Source of the DNA: an uncultured Lachnobacterium sp.
GTDB taxonomy: Bacteria > Bacillota > Clostridia > Lachnospirales > Lachnospiraceae
Direction: 5' to 3'
DNA length: 64,000 bases
Assembly (NCBI GenBank): GCA_900546625.1
Contig: URDU01000012.1
Coordinates: 1 to 64,000 of the forward strand
Below, one piece after another: positions 24,753 through 31,806 of this stretch. The notes under the pieces were generated by a model. It did no database searches. It saw nothing but the letters and a program-made list of their open reading frames with translations, and was not told the DNA's origin. Position numbers and translations under genes: made by a program. The stretch's first letter is position 1. Every line of letters starts with the position of its first letter.

Positions 24753-24979
24753 TTAATATAAAGCACCTGCAACCCACTTTGCTTCATAAAAACCAGGCTT
24801 TTCAACCGACATATCCATTTCCCTGCTATTGATTGGTAACTTAAAGCATTGAAAATTTCCATGTCCTTTGTCGAAAAATAATAAGTGGTTCTGCCCTCTT
24901 CAAAGTGATACGCACCGATGAAAATATGTACTGTGGTGCCGCTCAACAGAAATATAATGCTTTGAGATGATTGTAGCAT
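24753..24979 (-). pseudogene. Probable decayed small gene
   Basis: No single frame looks like a normal protein. Two minus-strand frames together do: HIFIGAYHFEEGRTTYYF in one, and FFDKGHGNFQCFKLPINSRE followed by VEKPGFYEAKWVAGALY and a stop at 24753 in another. This suggests a frameshifted remnant. I do not recognise the family. Confidence 0.25.
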
Positions 24980-25035
24980 ATTGCATTTTATTTGTCATCA
25001 TATTTTTTACTCCTTTTCATTCCTTCAACAATACT

Positions 25036-25063
25036 AAAAACACCCCACCAAAATGGTGGGGTG
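25036..25063 (-). terminator. Intrinsic terminator of the feo operon
   Basis: CACCCCACCA (25041-25050) pairs with TGGTGGGGTG (25054-25063), followed on the minus strand by TTTTT. It lies 17 bp past the Fur-like stop codon. Confidence 0.88.
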
Positions 25064-25079
25064 CCTCCTAAAACCAGGC

Positions 25080-25337
25080 TTATGATACCTGCACTCTATA
25101 CATATTTTTGCGGTCAATCGCTCCAATCTCTTCGAGCGTATTGATCATCCGATACACCGTAGCAGTCCCGATAGAGCGGTCTATCTTCGATGCCCGGTAA
25201 TAAATCTCTTTGCAGCTTCCGCACTCGCCCTCGAGGATTACATCAAGCAAAATAAGTCTCTGCTTTGTAATCCTGCACCCGCTGTCCTTTAGCTTGCCAA
25301 CGATTACCTCTTTTTGCTCTATTGCTTCTTTCGACAT
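25080..25337 (-). CDS. Short Fur-family winged-helix regulator (DNA-binding domain only)
   Basis: 85 residues. GCRITKQRLILLDVILE, CKEIYYRASKID, and IGTATVYRMINTLEEIGAIDR form the Fur/PerR winged helix, including the recognition helix. The C-terminal metal-binding and dimerisation domain (about 60 residues with HxHxxC motifs) is absent, and the terminator follows at once, so this is the natural end and not a frameshift. It is the last gene of the feo operon. It could be a local regulator of iron uptake that binds without the canonical sensing domain. A DtxR-like protein elsewhere may be the true iron sensor. Confidence 0.82.
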   Translation of the reverse strand: MSKEAIEQKEVIVGKLKDSGCRITKQRLILLDVILEGECGSCKEIYYRASKIDRSIGTATVYRMINTLEEIGAIDRKNMYRVQVS

Positions 25338-25439
25338 ACATCCTCCAATCGTTACCGATGCCGGCAGATGCCGCGTAAGCCCCCGATGAGTTTTTCATTA
25401 GGTTACCCATCCGGTGCTTCTTACGTACCCCGCCGGGGA

Positions 25440-25577
25440 TTAATGACAGCCCTTGCAATGGCTGCAGTCCATTCCACACTGCAGGCTCTTGCCTGCTTTC
25501 TTTGATTTGATTATTGTCCTGATTACAAGTGCAACTATCACTACGAGAATTGCAATTACAATGATATCAGCCAGCAT
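25440..25577 (-). CDS. FeoB-associated Cys-rich membrane protein
   Basis: 45 residues: one N-terminal membrane helix (LADIIVIAILVVIVALVI), a basic segment (RTIIKSKKAGKS), and a tail with four Cys (CGMDCSHCKGC) suited to binding iron or a similar metal. It matches PF12669, found almost always beside feoB, and may gate or chaperone Fe2+ at the cytoplasmic face. GGAG precedes the ATG at 25577. It lies in the feo operon between a second small membrane peptide and the Fur-like gene. Confidence 0.88.
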   Translation of the reverse strand: MLADIIVIAILVVIVALVIRTIIKSKKAGKSLQCGMDCSHCKGCH

Positions 25578-25624
25578 GTCATCATCTCCTATTCACTACA
25601 AATGCTACTAAATATGCTACTGCA

Positions 25625-25738
25625 TTATTTCTTTTCTTTGAAAAATCCTATTATTATCTTTACGGCAAGCCCCAGCAGGCATAGAAGAACTATGACTGCT
25701 ATGAGGTCTGCTGTGTTAAATTCCAGGTTGATTCTCAT
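25625..25738 (-). CDS. Small single-pass membrane protein in the feo operon
   Basis: 37 residues: a short polar N-terminus (MRINLEFNTAD), one hydrophobic helix (LIAVIVLLCLLGLAVKIIIG) and a basic tail (FFKEKK). It starts 11 bp after the feoB stop, with AGGAG 5 nt before the ATG, so it is probably translated. It resembles the Cys-rich FeoB partner in size and layout but lacks the Cys tail. It may be an accessory FeoB subunit; I know no named family. Confidence 0.6.
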   Translation of the reverse strand: MRINLEFNTADLIAVIVLLCLLGLAVKIIIGFFKEKK

Positions 25739-25749
25739 TTAAACTCCTG

Positions 25750-27900
25750 CTATACATTTGATGCCGCAAATGAAGCACTCTTTACTGTTGCCTTATTAGG
25801 GTCTTTTCTAAACAATAAGTATAATACACCTGCAAGGAGTACAAATGCAACTACTGTCCAGAAGTTGAAGGCTACCTCACCTATACAAAGTCCCACGATC
25901 TGGTAGAACATAAGTGTTACACAGTAAGCTGATACGTTCTGGAATATGATTGTAAACCAGAAGAACTTACGGTTGTTAAGCTCCTTTGCTGTTGTTGAGA
26001 TAGCTGCAAGACATGGTGAGTCAAACAGGTTGAACAACAGGAATGATACTGCTACCATTGTTGTTGGGAAGAATGCTGCAAACTGATCATGCATGCTTAC
26101 TGCATACTCTTCTACCTCTCCAAGTCCTGAGAGCACACCCATTGTTGAAACGATACCCTCTTTTGCTACAAAGCCTGAGAGTGATGATGCAACTGCCTGC
26201 CATGTATCGAATCCGAGTGGTGCAAAGATAACTGCGATTGCAGATCCGATTACTGCAAGTAAGCTGTTTTCTTTGTCAACAAGTCCGAATGCGCCATCCT
26301 GGATGCCGAAGCTTGAAAGGAACCACATAACTGCACAGCAGAGGAAGAGGATTGTTCCGGCCTTCTTGAGGAATGCCCATACTCTCTCCCATACATGTAA
26401 CAGCACACCCTTTACTGAAGGGATATGATACTGTGGGAGCTCCATTACGAACGGTGCAGGCTCTCCTGCAAATGCTCTTGTTTTCTTTAAAATGATACAG
26501 TAGATGATTGTGAGGCCGATTCCTGCAAAGTACATAAGAGGTGCCATCCACCAGCAGCCGTCACCCATAATAAAGCCTGCGATAAGTGCGATAACCGGAA
26601 GCTTTGCTCCACATGGGATATTTGTTACTGTCATCATTGTCATACGACGGTCTTTTTCGTTCTCGATAGTACGTGTTGCCATGATTCCCGGAACACCACA
26701 TCCTGATCCGATAAGGAATGGAATGAAGGACTTTCCTGAAAGACCGAATCTACGGAAGATTCTGTCCATGATGAAGGCTACTCGTGCCATGTATCCACAG
26801 TCCTCAAGGATTGAGAGGAATAAGAATACGATAGCCATCTGTGGTGCAAATCCGATAGGTGCACCAAGACCTCCGATGATACCTTCAACTACAAGTGATA
26901 CGAGCCAGTCAGAGCAGCCTACATTCTCCATAAATGTCTGTACTGCCGGCTGAATCCACTCTCCAAAGAGTGTGTCGTTTGTCCAGTCTGTTACAATTCC
27001 ACCGAGTGATGATACTGCTACATAATATACACCCCACATGATGAGTGCGAAAATAGGCAGTGCCAAAAATCTGTTTGTAACAATCTTATCAATTTTGTCT
27101 GATACCGTCTCTTTTCCGGCGCGTGCCTTCTTTACGCATGAGCCGATGATTGAAGATATGTACTGATATCTCTCGTTTGTGATGATACTCTCTGTGTCAT
27201 CATCGTATTTGTCCTCGAGAGCTTTAATCTCTGCGTCTACGTTTGGAGCACTCTTTAATACCTCAGAAATCTTTGAGTCACGCTCTAAAAGCTTGATTGC
27301 AAAGAATCTCTTCTGGTTCTCTGCTACTGCAAGACCAAGCTTATCCTCGATGCCTGCTATTGTGCTCTCCACATCATCTGCAAAGTGATGTACCCTCTGA
27401 ACGGATTTGCCTGACTTTGCTATCTCGATAGCCTTCTCTGCTGTCTCCTTGATTCCGGTCTTCTTTAAAGCTGAAATCTCAACAACCTCACAGCCGAGCT
27501 TCTCGCCGAGTGCCTTGATATTGATCTTATCTCCGTTCTTTCTTACGATGTCCATCATATTTACAGCCATAAGAACCGGAATACCAAGCTCGATAATCTG
27601 TGTTGTCAGATATAAATTACGCTCGATATTGGTTCCGTCCACGATATTGATAATCGCATCAGGCTGCTCTCCGATAAGGTAATTTCTTGCAACAACCTCC
27701 TCGAGAGTGTATGGAGAAAGTGAGTAGATACCCGGTAAATCCACCAGATCTACATCCTTGTGACCGATAAGCTTTCCCTCTTTTTTCTCAACTGTAACAC
27801 CAGGCCAGTTACCAACATACTGGTTGGCACCTGTTAAGGCATTGAACAGTGTTGTTTTTCCGCAGTTCGGGTTTCCTGCGAGAGCAATTTTTACTGCCAT
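25750..27900 (-). CDS. feoB: Ferrous iron transporter FeoB
   Basis: 716 residues. The N-terminal G-protein domain has G1 GNPNCGKTT (9-17), G3 DLPGIYSL and NMMDI (G4-like), followed by the GDI-type helical region. From about residue 270 come the FeoB membrane core with two gate motifs (GSGCGVPGIMATRTIENEKDRRMT and the matching FVAKEGIVSTMGVL) and about ten helices. It imports Fe2+ across the cytoplasmic membrane. Operon order is feoA-like 2, feoA-like 1, feoB, small peptide, Cys-rich peptide, Fur-like regulator. The length is typical. Confidence 0.96.
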   Translation of the reverse strand: MAVKIALAGNPNCGKTTLFNALTGANQYVGNWPGVTVEKKEGKLIGHKDVDLVDLPGIYSLSPYTLEEVVARNYLIGEQPDAIINIVDGTNIERNLYLTTQIIELGIPVLMAVNMMDIVRKNGDKINIKALGEKLGCEVVEISALKKTGIKETAEKAIEIAKSGKSVQRVHHFADDVESTIAGIEDKLGLAVAENQKRFFAIKLLERDSKISEVLKSAPNVDAEIKALEDKYDDDTESIITNERYQYISSIIGSCVKKARAGKETVSDKIDKIVTNRFLALPIFALIMWGVYYVAVSSLGGIVTDWTNDTLFGEWIQPAVQTFMENVGCSDWLVSLVVEGIIGGLGAPIGFAPQMAIVFLFLSILEDCGYMARVAFIMDRIFRRFGLSGKSFIPFLIGSGCGVPGIMATRTIENEKDRRMTMMTVTNIPCGAKLPVIALIAGFIMGDGCWWMAPLMYFAGIGLTIIYCIILKKTRAFAGEPAPFVMELPQYHIPSVKGVLLHVWERVWAFLKKAGTILFLCCAVMWFLSSFGIQDGAFGLVDKENSLLAVIGSAIAVIFAPLGFDTWQAVASSLSGFVAKEGIVSTMGVLSGLGEVEEYAVSMHDQFAAFFPTTMVAVSFLLFNLFDSPCLAAISTTAKELNNRKFFWFTIIFQNVSAYCVTLMFYQIVGLCIGEVAFNFWTVVAFVLLAGVLYLLFRKDPNKATVKSASFAASNV

Positions 27901-27973
27901 GTTTTAATCTCCTTATTTTTGTTTGCTCATTCTGCCTACAGTTTGCATCCGCTAACTTATAGTCAAAAAAAAT

Positions 27974-28195
27974 TTACTCTACTTCTATCATAGAGGCATC
28001 GTCCTTACGAAGTGATAGCTCATAGCCTCTCACTGTCACCTCTACCGGATCGCCAAGCGGTGCCACCTTGCGGATAAATATTTCAACACCCTTAGTGATT
28101 CCCATGTCCATGATACGTCTCTTGACTGCACCCTGGCCTGTGAGCTTGACAACCTTGACTGTCTCGCCTACTTTGGCTTGCTTTAATGTCTTCAT
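27974..28195 (-). CDS. feoA: FeoA family protein (copy adjacent to feoB)
   Basis: 73 residues with an SH3-like FeoA fold: LKQAKVGETVKVVKLTGQGAV, RRIMDMGITKGVEIFIRKVAPLGDP, and VRGYELSLRKDDA. FeoA binds and regulates FeoB in the cytoplasm. It lies 73 bp upstream of feoB. Confidence 0.92.
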   Translation of the reverse strand: MKTLKQAKVGETVKVVKLTGQGAVKRRIMDMGITKGVEIFIRKVAPLGDPVEVTVRGYELSLRKDDASMIEVE

Positions 28196-28242
28196 GCTGA
28201 CTACTCCTTTTTTAATTTTATTGTTTTTTAAAAAATATATAT

Positions 28243-28276
28243 AAACGATTGCATAATTTCATATACAGAATCGTTT
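28243..28276 (-). promoter_or_regulatory. Inverted repeat between the two feoA-like genes
   Basis: AAACGATT (28243-28250) and AATCGTTT (28269-28276), 8-bp arms around an 18-bp centre. On the minus strand it is followed by ATATATATTTTTT, so it may be a partial terminator that sets expression of the distal genes, or an operator. Confidence 0.35.
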
Positions 28277-28381
28277 AAACCTAAAATTATTACAGCTTAT
28301 ACAGTGCATTGCTGCATGTGTTTATGTACGCTATATATGCTATATCTATTATATCAATCTATGTCTGTTACATATATAGTA

Positions 28382-28594
28382 TCAGACCATGATTTTATTT
28401 GCCATGTCCTTGCCGATTGCTACTCTGGCGCCCTTTACATTGACTATCATATTGCCGGCTATCTCTGAGATGACAGTCACCTCTCCACCTACTACAAAGC
28501 CAAGCTTTTCAAGGAATGATCTGACTTCTTCCTTTCCGCCGATTTTCTTTATTATCTGTGCCTCCCCGGCACCACTCATTGATAATGGCATCAT
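28382..28594 (-). CDS. FeoA family protein (second copy, operon-leading)
   Basis: 70 residues: MPLSMSGAGEAQIIKKIGG, VRSFLEKLGFVVGGEVTVISEIAGN and VKGARVAIGKDMANKIMV match FeoA. It is divergent from the copy at 27974, so the two probably form a heteromeric FeoB regulator and are not redundant duplicates. AGAGG precedes the ATG. It is the first gene after the iron-operator promoter, and 187 bp separate it from the next feoA. Confidence 0.88.
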   Translation of the reverse strand: MMPLSMSGAGEAQIIKKIGGKEEVRSFLEKLGFVVGGEVTVISEIAGNMIVNVKGARVAIGKDMANKIMV

Positions 28595-28652
28595 ATTTAC
28601 CTCTTTTCACGTCTTTAATGATAAAAAACATCATTTGGTATCTCTTACGGCT

Positions 28653-28668
28653 GTTAGTATACTCTAAC
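28653..28668 (-). promoter_or_regulatory. Putative iron-responsive operator (feo operon)
   Basis: GTTAGTATACTCTAAC on the plus strand; the inverted arms GTTAG/CTAAC cover the -10 box (28656-28661). It matches the flavodoxin-operon site at 13 of 16 positions. Confidence 0.6.
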
Positions 28669-28684
28669 GTTGCTTAGATGTCAA
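28656..28684 (-). promoter_or_regulatory. Sigma-A promoter of the feo operon
   Basis: On the minus strand TTGACA (28684-28679), a 17-bp spacer, then TATACT (28661-28656): near consensus. A start near 28649 gives a leader of about 55 nt before the ATG at 28594. Confidence 0.75.
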
Positions 28685-28759
28685 TAATATTTTTTAGATT
28701 TTTCTTACTTTTTTCAGTTATGGCTAATATAACCTTATAATCATTTCACCACAACGTAA

Positions 28760-28960
28760 GGTACGCGCGCCCCGGGCACCGGTGGCGCACATGTACTCTC
28801 CTGCAGGCGCATAGCGAAGCAGTTTAGATACTGTTAACGTTTCGACGGTTTCGTCAAGCATAGAAACCCTAAAAAGCATAATTCATACAGTATCTTAACT
28901 GTAAAGCGTAGCCTGCAGGAGAGTACATGTGCGACACCAAGTGTCCGGGGCGCGCGTACC
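28760..28960. repeat. Approximately 200-nt imperfect palindrome (long hairpin)
   Basis: The left arm begins GGTACGCGCGCCCCGG (28760) and runs through ACATGTACTCTCCTGCAGG to CAGTTTAGATACTG (ending 28833). The right arm (28888-28960) is its imperfect reverse complement, ending CCGGGGCGCGCGTACC. The 54-nt loop contains GACG-GTTT-CGTC. It is GC-rich compared with its flanks and lies between the serine acetyltransferase stop and the feo promoter. It encodes no protein. It may be a non-autonomous mobile element, a structured RNA or a barrier/terminator. Confidence 0.75.
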
Positions 28961-28987
28961 GACCTCAGAAAAAAGTATATTAAAATA

Positions 28988-29944
28988 TTATATCACATAG
29001 AACCAGCTCGAATCAGTCTCCATCTCGCTGGCCACAAGCTCCTTTCGCTCTCCTGTTCTGATGGAAAGCTCCTGGTTTTTGATGCTGACACGAGCCCCCG
29101 GCTCGATAGATGAAGTAATAAATGCATTACTTCCAATGACAGCACCTCTTCCGATAACAGTCTCACCACCAAGTATAGAAGCTCCGGCATAGATAATGAC
29201 ATTGTCCTCGATAGTCGGATGTCTCTTCACACCCTTAAGCTTCTGTCCGCCTCTTGTAGAGAGAGCTCCGATAGTCACTCCCTGATATACCTTGACATTG
29301 TCACCGATAATAGTTGTCTCCCCGACCACGATGCCTGTTCCGTGGTCAATAAAGAAATTCTTGCCAATGGTGGCACCAGGATGGATATCAATACCGGTCT
29401 TGCTGTGTGCGTACTCTGTCATCATACGTGGGATGAGCGGTACTCCAAGCAGATGCAGCTCGTGGGCTATACGGTTTGTAGTGATTGCAAGCAGTCCCGG
29501 ATAGCAAAGGATAATCTCATTGTAATTGTAGGCTGCAGGGTCTCCGTCAAAAAACGCAGCCACATCAGTCTCCACCAGAGCCCTGATTTTTGGAATCCTT
29601 TTAAAGAAATCATTGCTGATTTTCTCAGACATATTGACAAGCTCGTGATGAGATAAGCTCCTGTATTTAGGATTCTGTGGCAGGGCAAGCACCACCTGCT
29701 TGCGCAGATTATACATGATATCCTCTAAAAGCACTGCAATCTGGCTGTCCAGATTGTAATATCTGAAGCTCGTGCCCTTGAAATAGCCGGGATACATTAT
29801 CTTAATGAGCTTTGAGAGCAGGTCACACACAGCATCCTTGTCAGGCTGTGAAAAAAGTGCCTGCTGATTTATGATTTTGTCATCATGATAGTCGTCAAGT
29901 ATCTGTGATACGAGCTCCTCTATCATTTCTTTATTATTATCCAT
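28988..29944 (-). CDS. Serine O-acetyltransferase (EpsC/CysE type)
   Basis: 318 residues from the ATG at 29944 (GGAGG 10 nt upstream); an ATG at 29989 is also possible. It makes O-acetylserine from serine and acetyl-CoA, the first step of cysteine synthesis. An N-terminal helical domain precedes the left-handed beta-helix: IHPGATIGKNFFIDHGTGIV, VVGETTIIGDNVKVYQGVTIG, HPTIEDNVIIYAGASILGG, IGSNAFI. The catalytic His in DHGTG is present. It overlaps or abuts the YihY gene upstream. The long palindrome lies just after its stop. Confidence 0.9.
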   Translation of the reverse strand: MDNNKEMIEELVSQILDDYHDDKIINQQALFSQPDKDAVCDLLSKLIKIMYPGYFKGTSFRYYNLDSQIAVLLEDIMYNLRKQVVLALPQNPKYRSLSHHELVNMSEKISNDFFKRIPKIRALVETDVAAFFDGDPAAYNYNEIILCYPGLLAITTNRIAHELHLLGVPLIPRMMTEYAHSKTGIDIHPGATIGKNFFIDHGTGIVVGETTIIGDNVKVYQGVTIGALSTRGGQKLKGVKRHPTIEDNVIIYAGASILGGETVIGRGAVIGSNAFITSSIEPGARVSIKNQELSIRTGERKELVASEMETDSSWFYVI

Positions 29945-29966
29945 ATATTCGAAGCCTCCGAATTTA

Positions 29967-30950
29967 CTATTTATAATATTTTTTTGCATCCATACGCTCC
30001 TCCCATGTGCGGTTTATTATACCGCCTATGAAAAGCACATACATGCAACCATATAACCATACCATTATAAGCGCAATAGTGGTCATTGTGCCATAAAATG
30101 AAGAATAATTATTGTATTTATCCACGTACACAGAAAAGATTCCCGAAAAAATCATCCACGCAGCCGCCGCAAATACTGCCCCCGGGAGCTGGTACTTTGC
30201 CCTCTGCTTCTTGTTTGGCAAAAACACATAAATCACCCAGAAAAATAAAATAAGCACCGGCAGGCAGATTACCAGGCGATAATCAACCACACTGCCTATT
30301 ATACTTCCAATTATATGATTAACATTCGAAAAATAAAGCTTCCTAAGCTTATTTCCAAACACCATGACACCCAGTAAAAAAATAAGTGCCAGCGCAAAAA
30401 CGATACTGTAAAGCACCGAATATATGCGCCTCAAAATAAAATTTCTGTTTTCCTTCACATGGTACATATCATCAAGCCCTAGCTGAAACGAAATAAATGC
30501 CTTTGAGCTTAAGTACACGGCGGTGATCATAGTGATAGAAAGCCTGCCCGTGCCGCTGGCATACACCTCACTGGCCAGATCCTTCATGATGTCGCTGAAC
30601 GATTCCGGAATAAATGAACTCGCCCACATCAGAAAATCAGCCTCAGTAAGCGGTGTCCAGCTCAGCAGCGAAAAGAAAAACAACAAAAACGGGAAAAACG
30701 ACAACATCAAAAAGAAAGCCGCCTGCCCTGCATATGCAGAAATAGAGCTCTCTGAAAAATTGGTCACAAAATCAAAGGCTGTCACAATGATATCCCATCT
30801 TCGGCTGTATTTCCTCGCACTTATTTCCCCGGAATTTACTTTTTCCTTGCTATCTCCTACTTGGCTCTTTTTACCATGGTCATTTTTTCCGGTACCAGCT
30901 TCGGTGTTACATTCCTTACTATTTAAATCCTGTCTATTTTGCTTTGTCAT
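29967..30950 (-). CDS. YihY/BrkB family inner-membrane protein
   Basis: About 327 residues. A hydrophilic, charged N-terminal tail of about 50 residues is followed by six membrane helices: AYAGQAAFFLMLSFFPFLLFFF, the conserved WASSFIPESF, YLSSKAFISFQLGLDDMY, LALIFLLGVMVFG, and the final GTMTTIALIMVWLYGCMYVL with GGIINR. The family (PF03631) has no proven enzymatic role; roles in membrane or serum resistance have been proposed. The frame extends to a TTG at 30977, but the ATG at 30950 is more likely. It overlaps the thioesterase stop by 17 bp, so the two are coupled. Confidence 0.88.
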   Translation of the reverse strand: MTKQNRQDLNSKECNTEAGTGKNDHGKKSQVGDSKEKVNSGEISARKYSRRWDIIVTAFDFVTNFSESSISAYAGQAAFFLMLSFFPFLLFFFSLLSWTPLTEADFLMWASSFIPESFSDIMKDLASEVYASGTGRLSITMITAVYLSSKAFISFQLGLDDMYHVKENRNFILRRIYSVLYSIVFALALIFLLGVMVFGNKLRKLYFSNVNHIIGSIIGSVVDYRLVICLPVLILFFWVIYVFLPNKKQRAKYQLPGAVFAAAAWMIFSGIFSVYVDKYNNYSSFYGTMTTIALIMVWLYGCMYVLFIGGIINRTWEERMDAKKYYK

Positions 30951-31320
30951 CTGCCTTCTTCTGGAATTTCTCCTCAAATACTATAAAACGCTCATGAGTA
31001 CCCTCACCAATGAGTCCTGCCTCATCAAAAGCCTTCACAGAAAAAGTGAGCGCTCTGCCATCCACCTTCACAAGCTCTGACTCACAGGTCACCTTCATGC
31101 CAACCGGTGTAGCCGAAACATGCTTGATATCAAGCGCAGTACCGACAGTACCGCTTCCCTCCTCAAGCTCAGACGCAACACTCTCAAAAGCTGTATTTTC
31201 CATTAGCGCAATCATCGCCGGAGTAGCAAACACATCCATCGTGCCACTTCCCATAGCCTTCGCTGTCTTATCCAAAGTCACTGTAATCTCTTTCTTACCT
31301 TTAATACCTGTCTGTAACAT
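30934..31320 (-). CDS. FlK-like hotdog thioesterase
   Basis: 128 residues from the ATG at 31320, with AAGGAG 6 nt upstream; the upstream extension to 31362 is not needed. It is a single hotdog domain: VFATPAMIALMENTAFESVASELEEGSGTVGTALDIKHVSATPVG and VKAFDEAGLIGEGTHERFIV resemble the fluoroacetyl-CoA thioesterase-like family. Substrate unknown. It is the first gene of an operon with the YihY and serine acetyltransferase genes. Confidence 0.85.
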   Translation of the reverse strand: MLQTGIKGKKEITVTLDKTAKAMGSGTMDVFATPAMIALMENTAFESVASELEEGSGTVGTALDIKHVSATPVGMKVTCESELVKVDGRALTFSVKAFDEAGLIGEGTHERFIVFEEKFQKKADDKAK

Positions 31321-31352
31321 ATTAGTCTCCTTATAATTATATGATAAAATAA

Positions 31353-31381
31353 ATCCTAGCATTTTTACGCCATAATGTCCA
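31353..31381 (-). promoter_or_regulatory. Possible promoter of the thioesterase-YihY-cysE operon
   Basis: On the minus strand TGGACA (31381-31376), a 17-bp spacer, then TAGGAT (31358-31353). Confidence 0.45.
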
Positions 31382-31451
31382 GTGAAAAATAAGTTTATAA
31401 ACTTTTCACAATTCCCAAAATGCCCAGTTCATGCGGTTTGTCGTCGTTTTG

Positions 31452-31478
31452 TTAGCACTCACTAATTTTGAGTGCTAA
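31452..31478 (+). promoter_or_regulatory. CIRCE element (HrcA operator)
   Basis: TTAGCACTC (31452-31460), 9 bp, GAGTGCTAA (31470-31478): a perfect CIRCE. It is the binding site of the HrcA heat-shock repressor and lies 7 bp upstream of the htpG -35 box. Confidence 0.95.
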
Positions 31479-31485
31479 TTTTTTA

Positions 31486-31514
31486 TTGACTTTTCCGATA
31501 TTGCGAACTATTAT
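31486..31514 (+). promoter_or_regulatory. Promoter of htpG and long leader
   Basis: TTGACT (31486-31491), a 17-bp spacer, TATTAT (31509-31514). The predicted start near 31521 leaves an unusually long leader of about 285 nt. The leader contains GCCACAGG (31630-31637) and its complement CCTGTGGC (31699-31706), so it may fold. I recognise no known riboswitch in it and see no gene in 31515-31806. Confidence 0.7.
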
Positions 31515-31806
31515 TTTATTATGCTTATAAAACAAGCTAATTTACTGCAAATATTAAATGACCTACACTCGCGGAAACAGACTTAAATTGCGGGTAGCAG
31601 ACAGTTGTTCCGAAGATAAAATATGAACTGCCACAGGGTTCCATTACCGGACAAGGCGGCACAACCAAAATTATGCCATAACACTATCCATACAAAATCC
31701 TGTGGCTGACTTCATTTTTTCTCTGAGGAATTATTGTCTGTCCTACTGCACCTCACAGCCTATAACCGCGGCGTAAATGTAAATAAAAAACAAGGAGTGT
31801 GTAAAA

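Noticed and set aside
24689-24979. A single 96-codon minus-strand frame upstream of the Rpn-type gene
   Set aside because: Composition is unlike a real protein as one frame, and a second frame over the same DNA looks better. I list the region only as a probable decayed gene.
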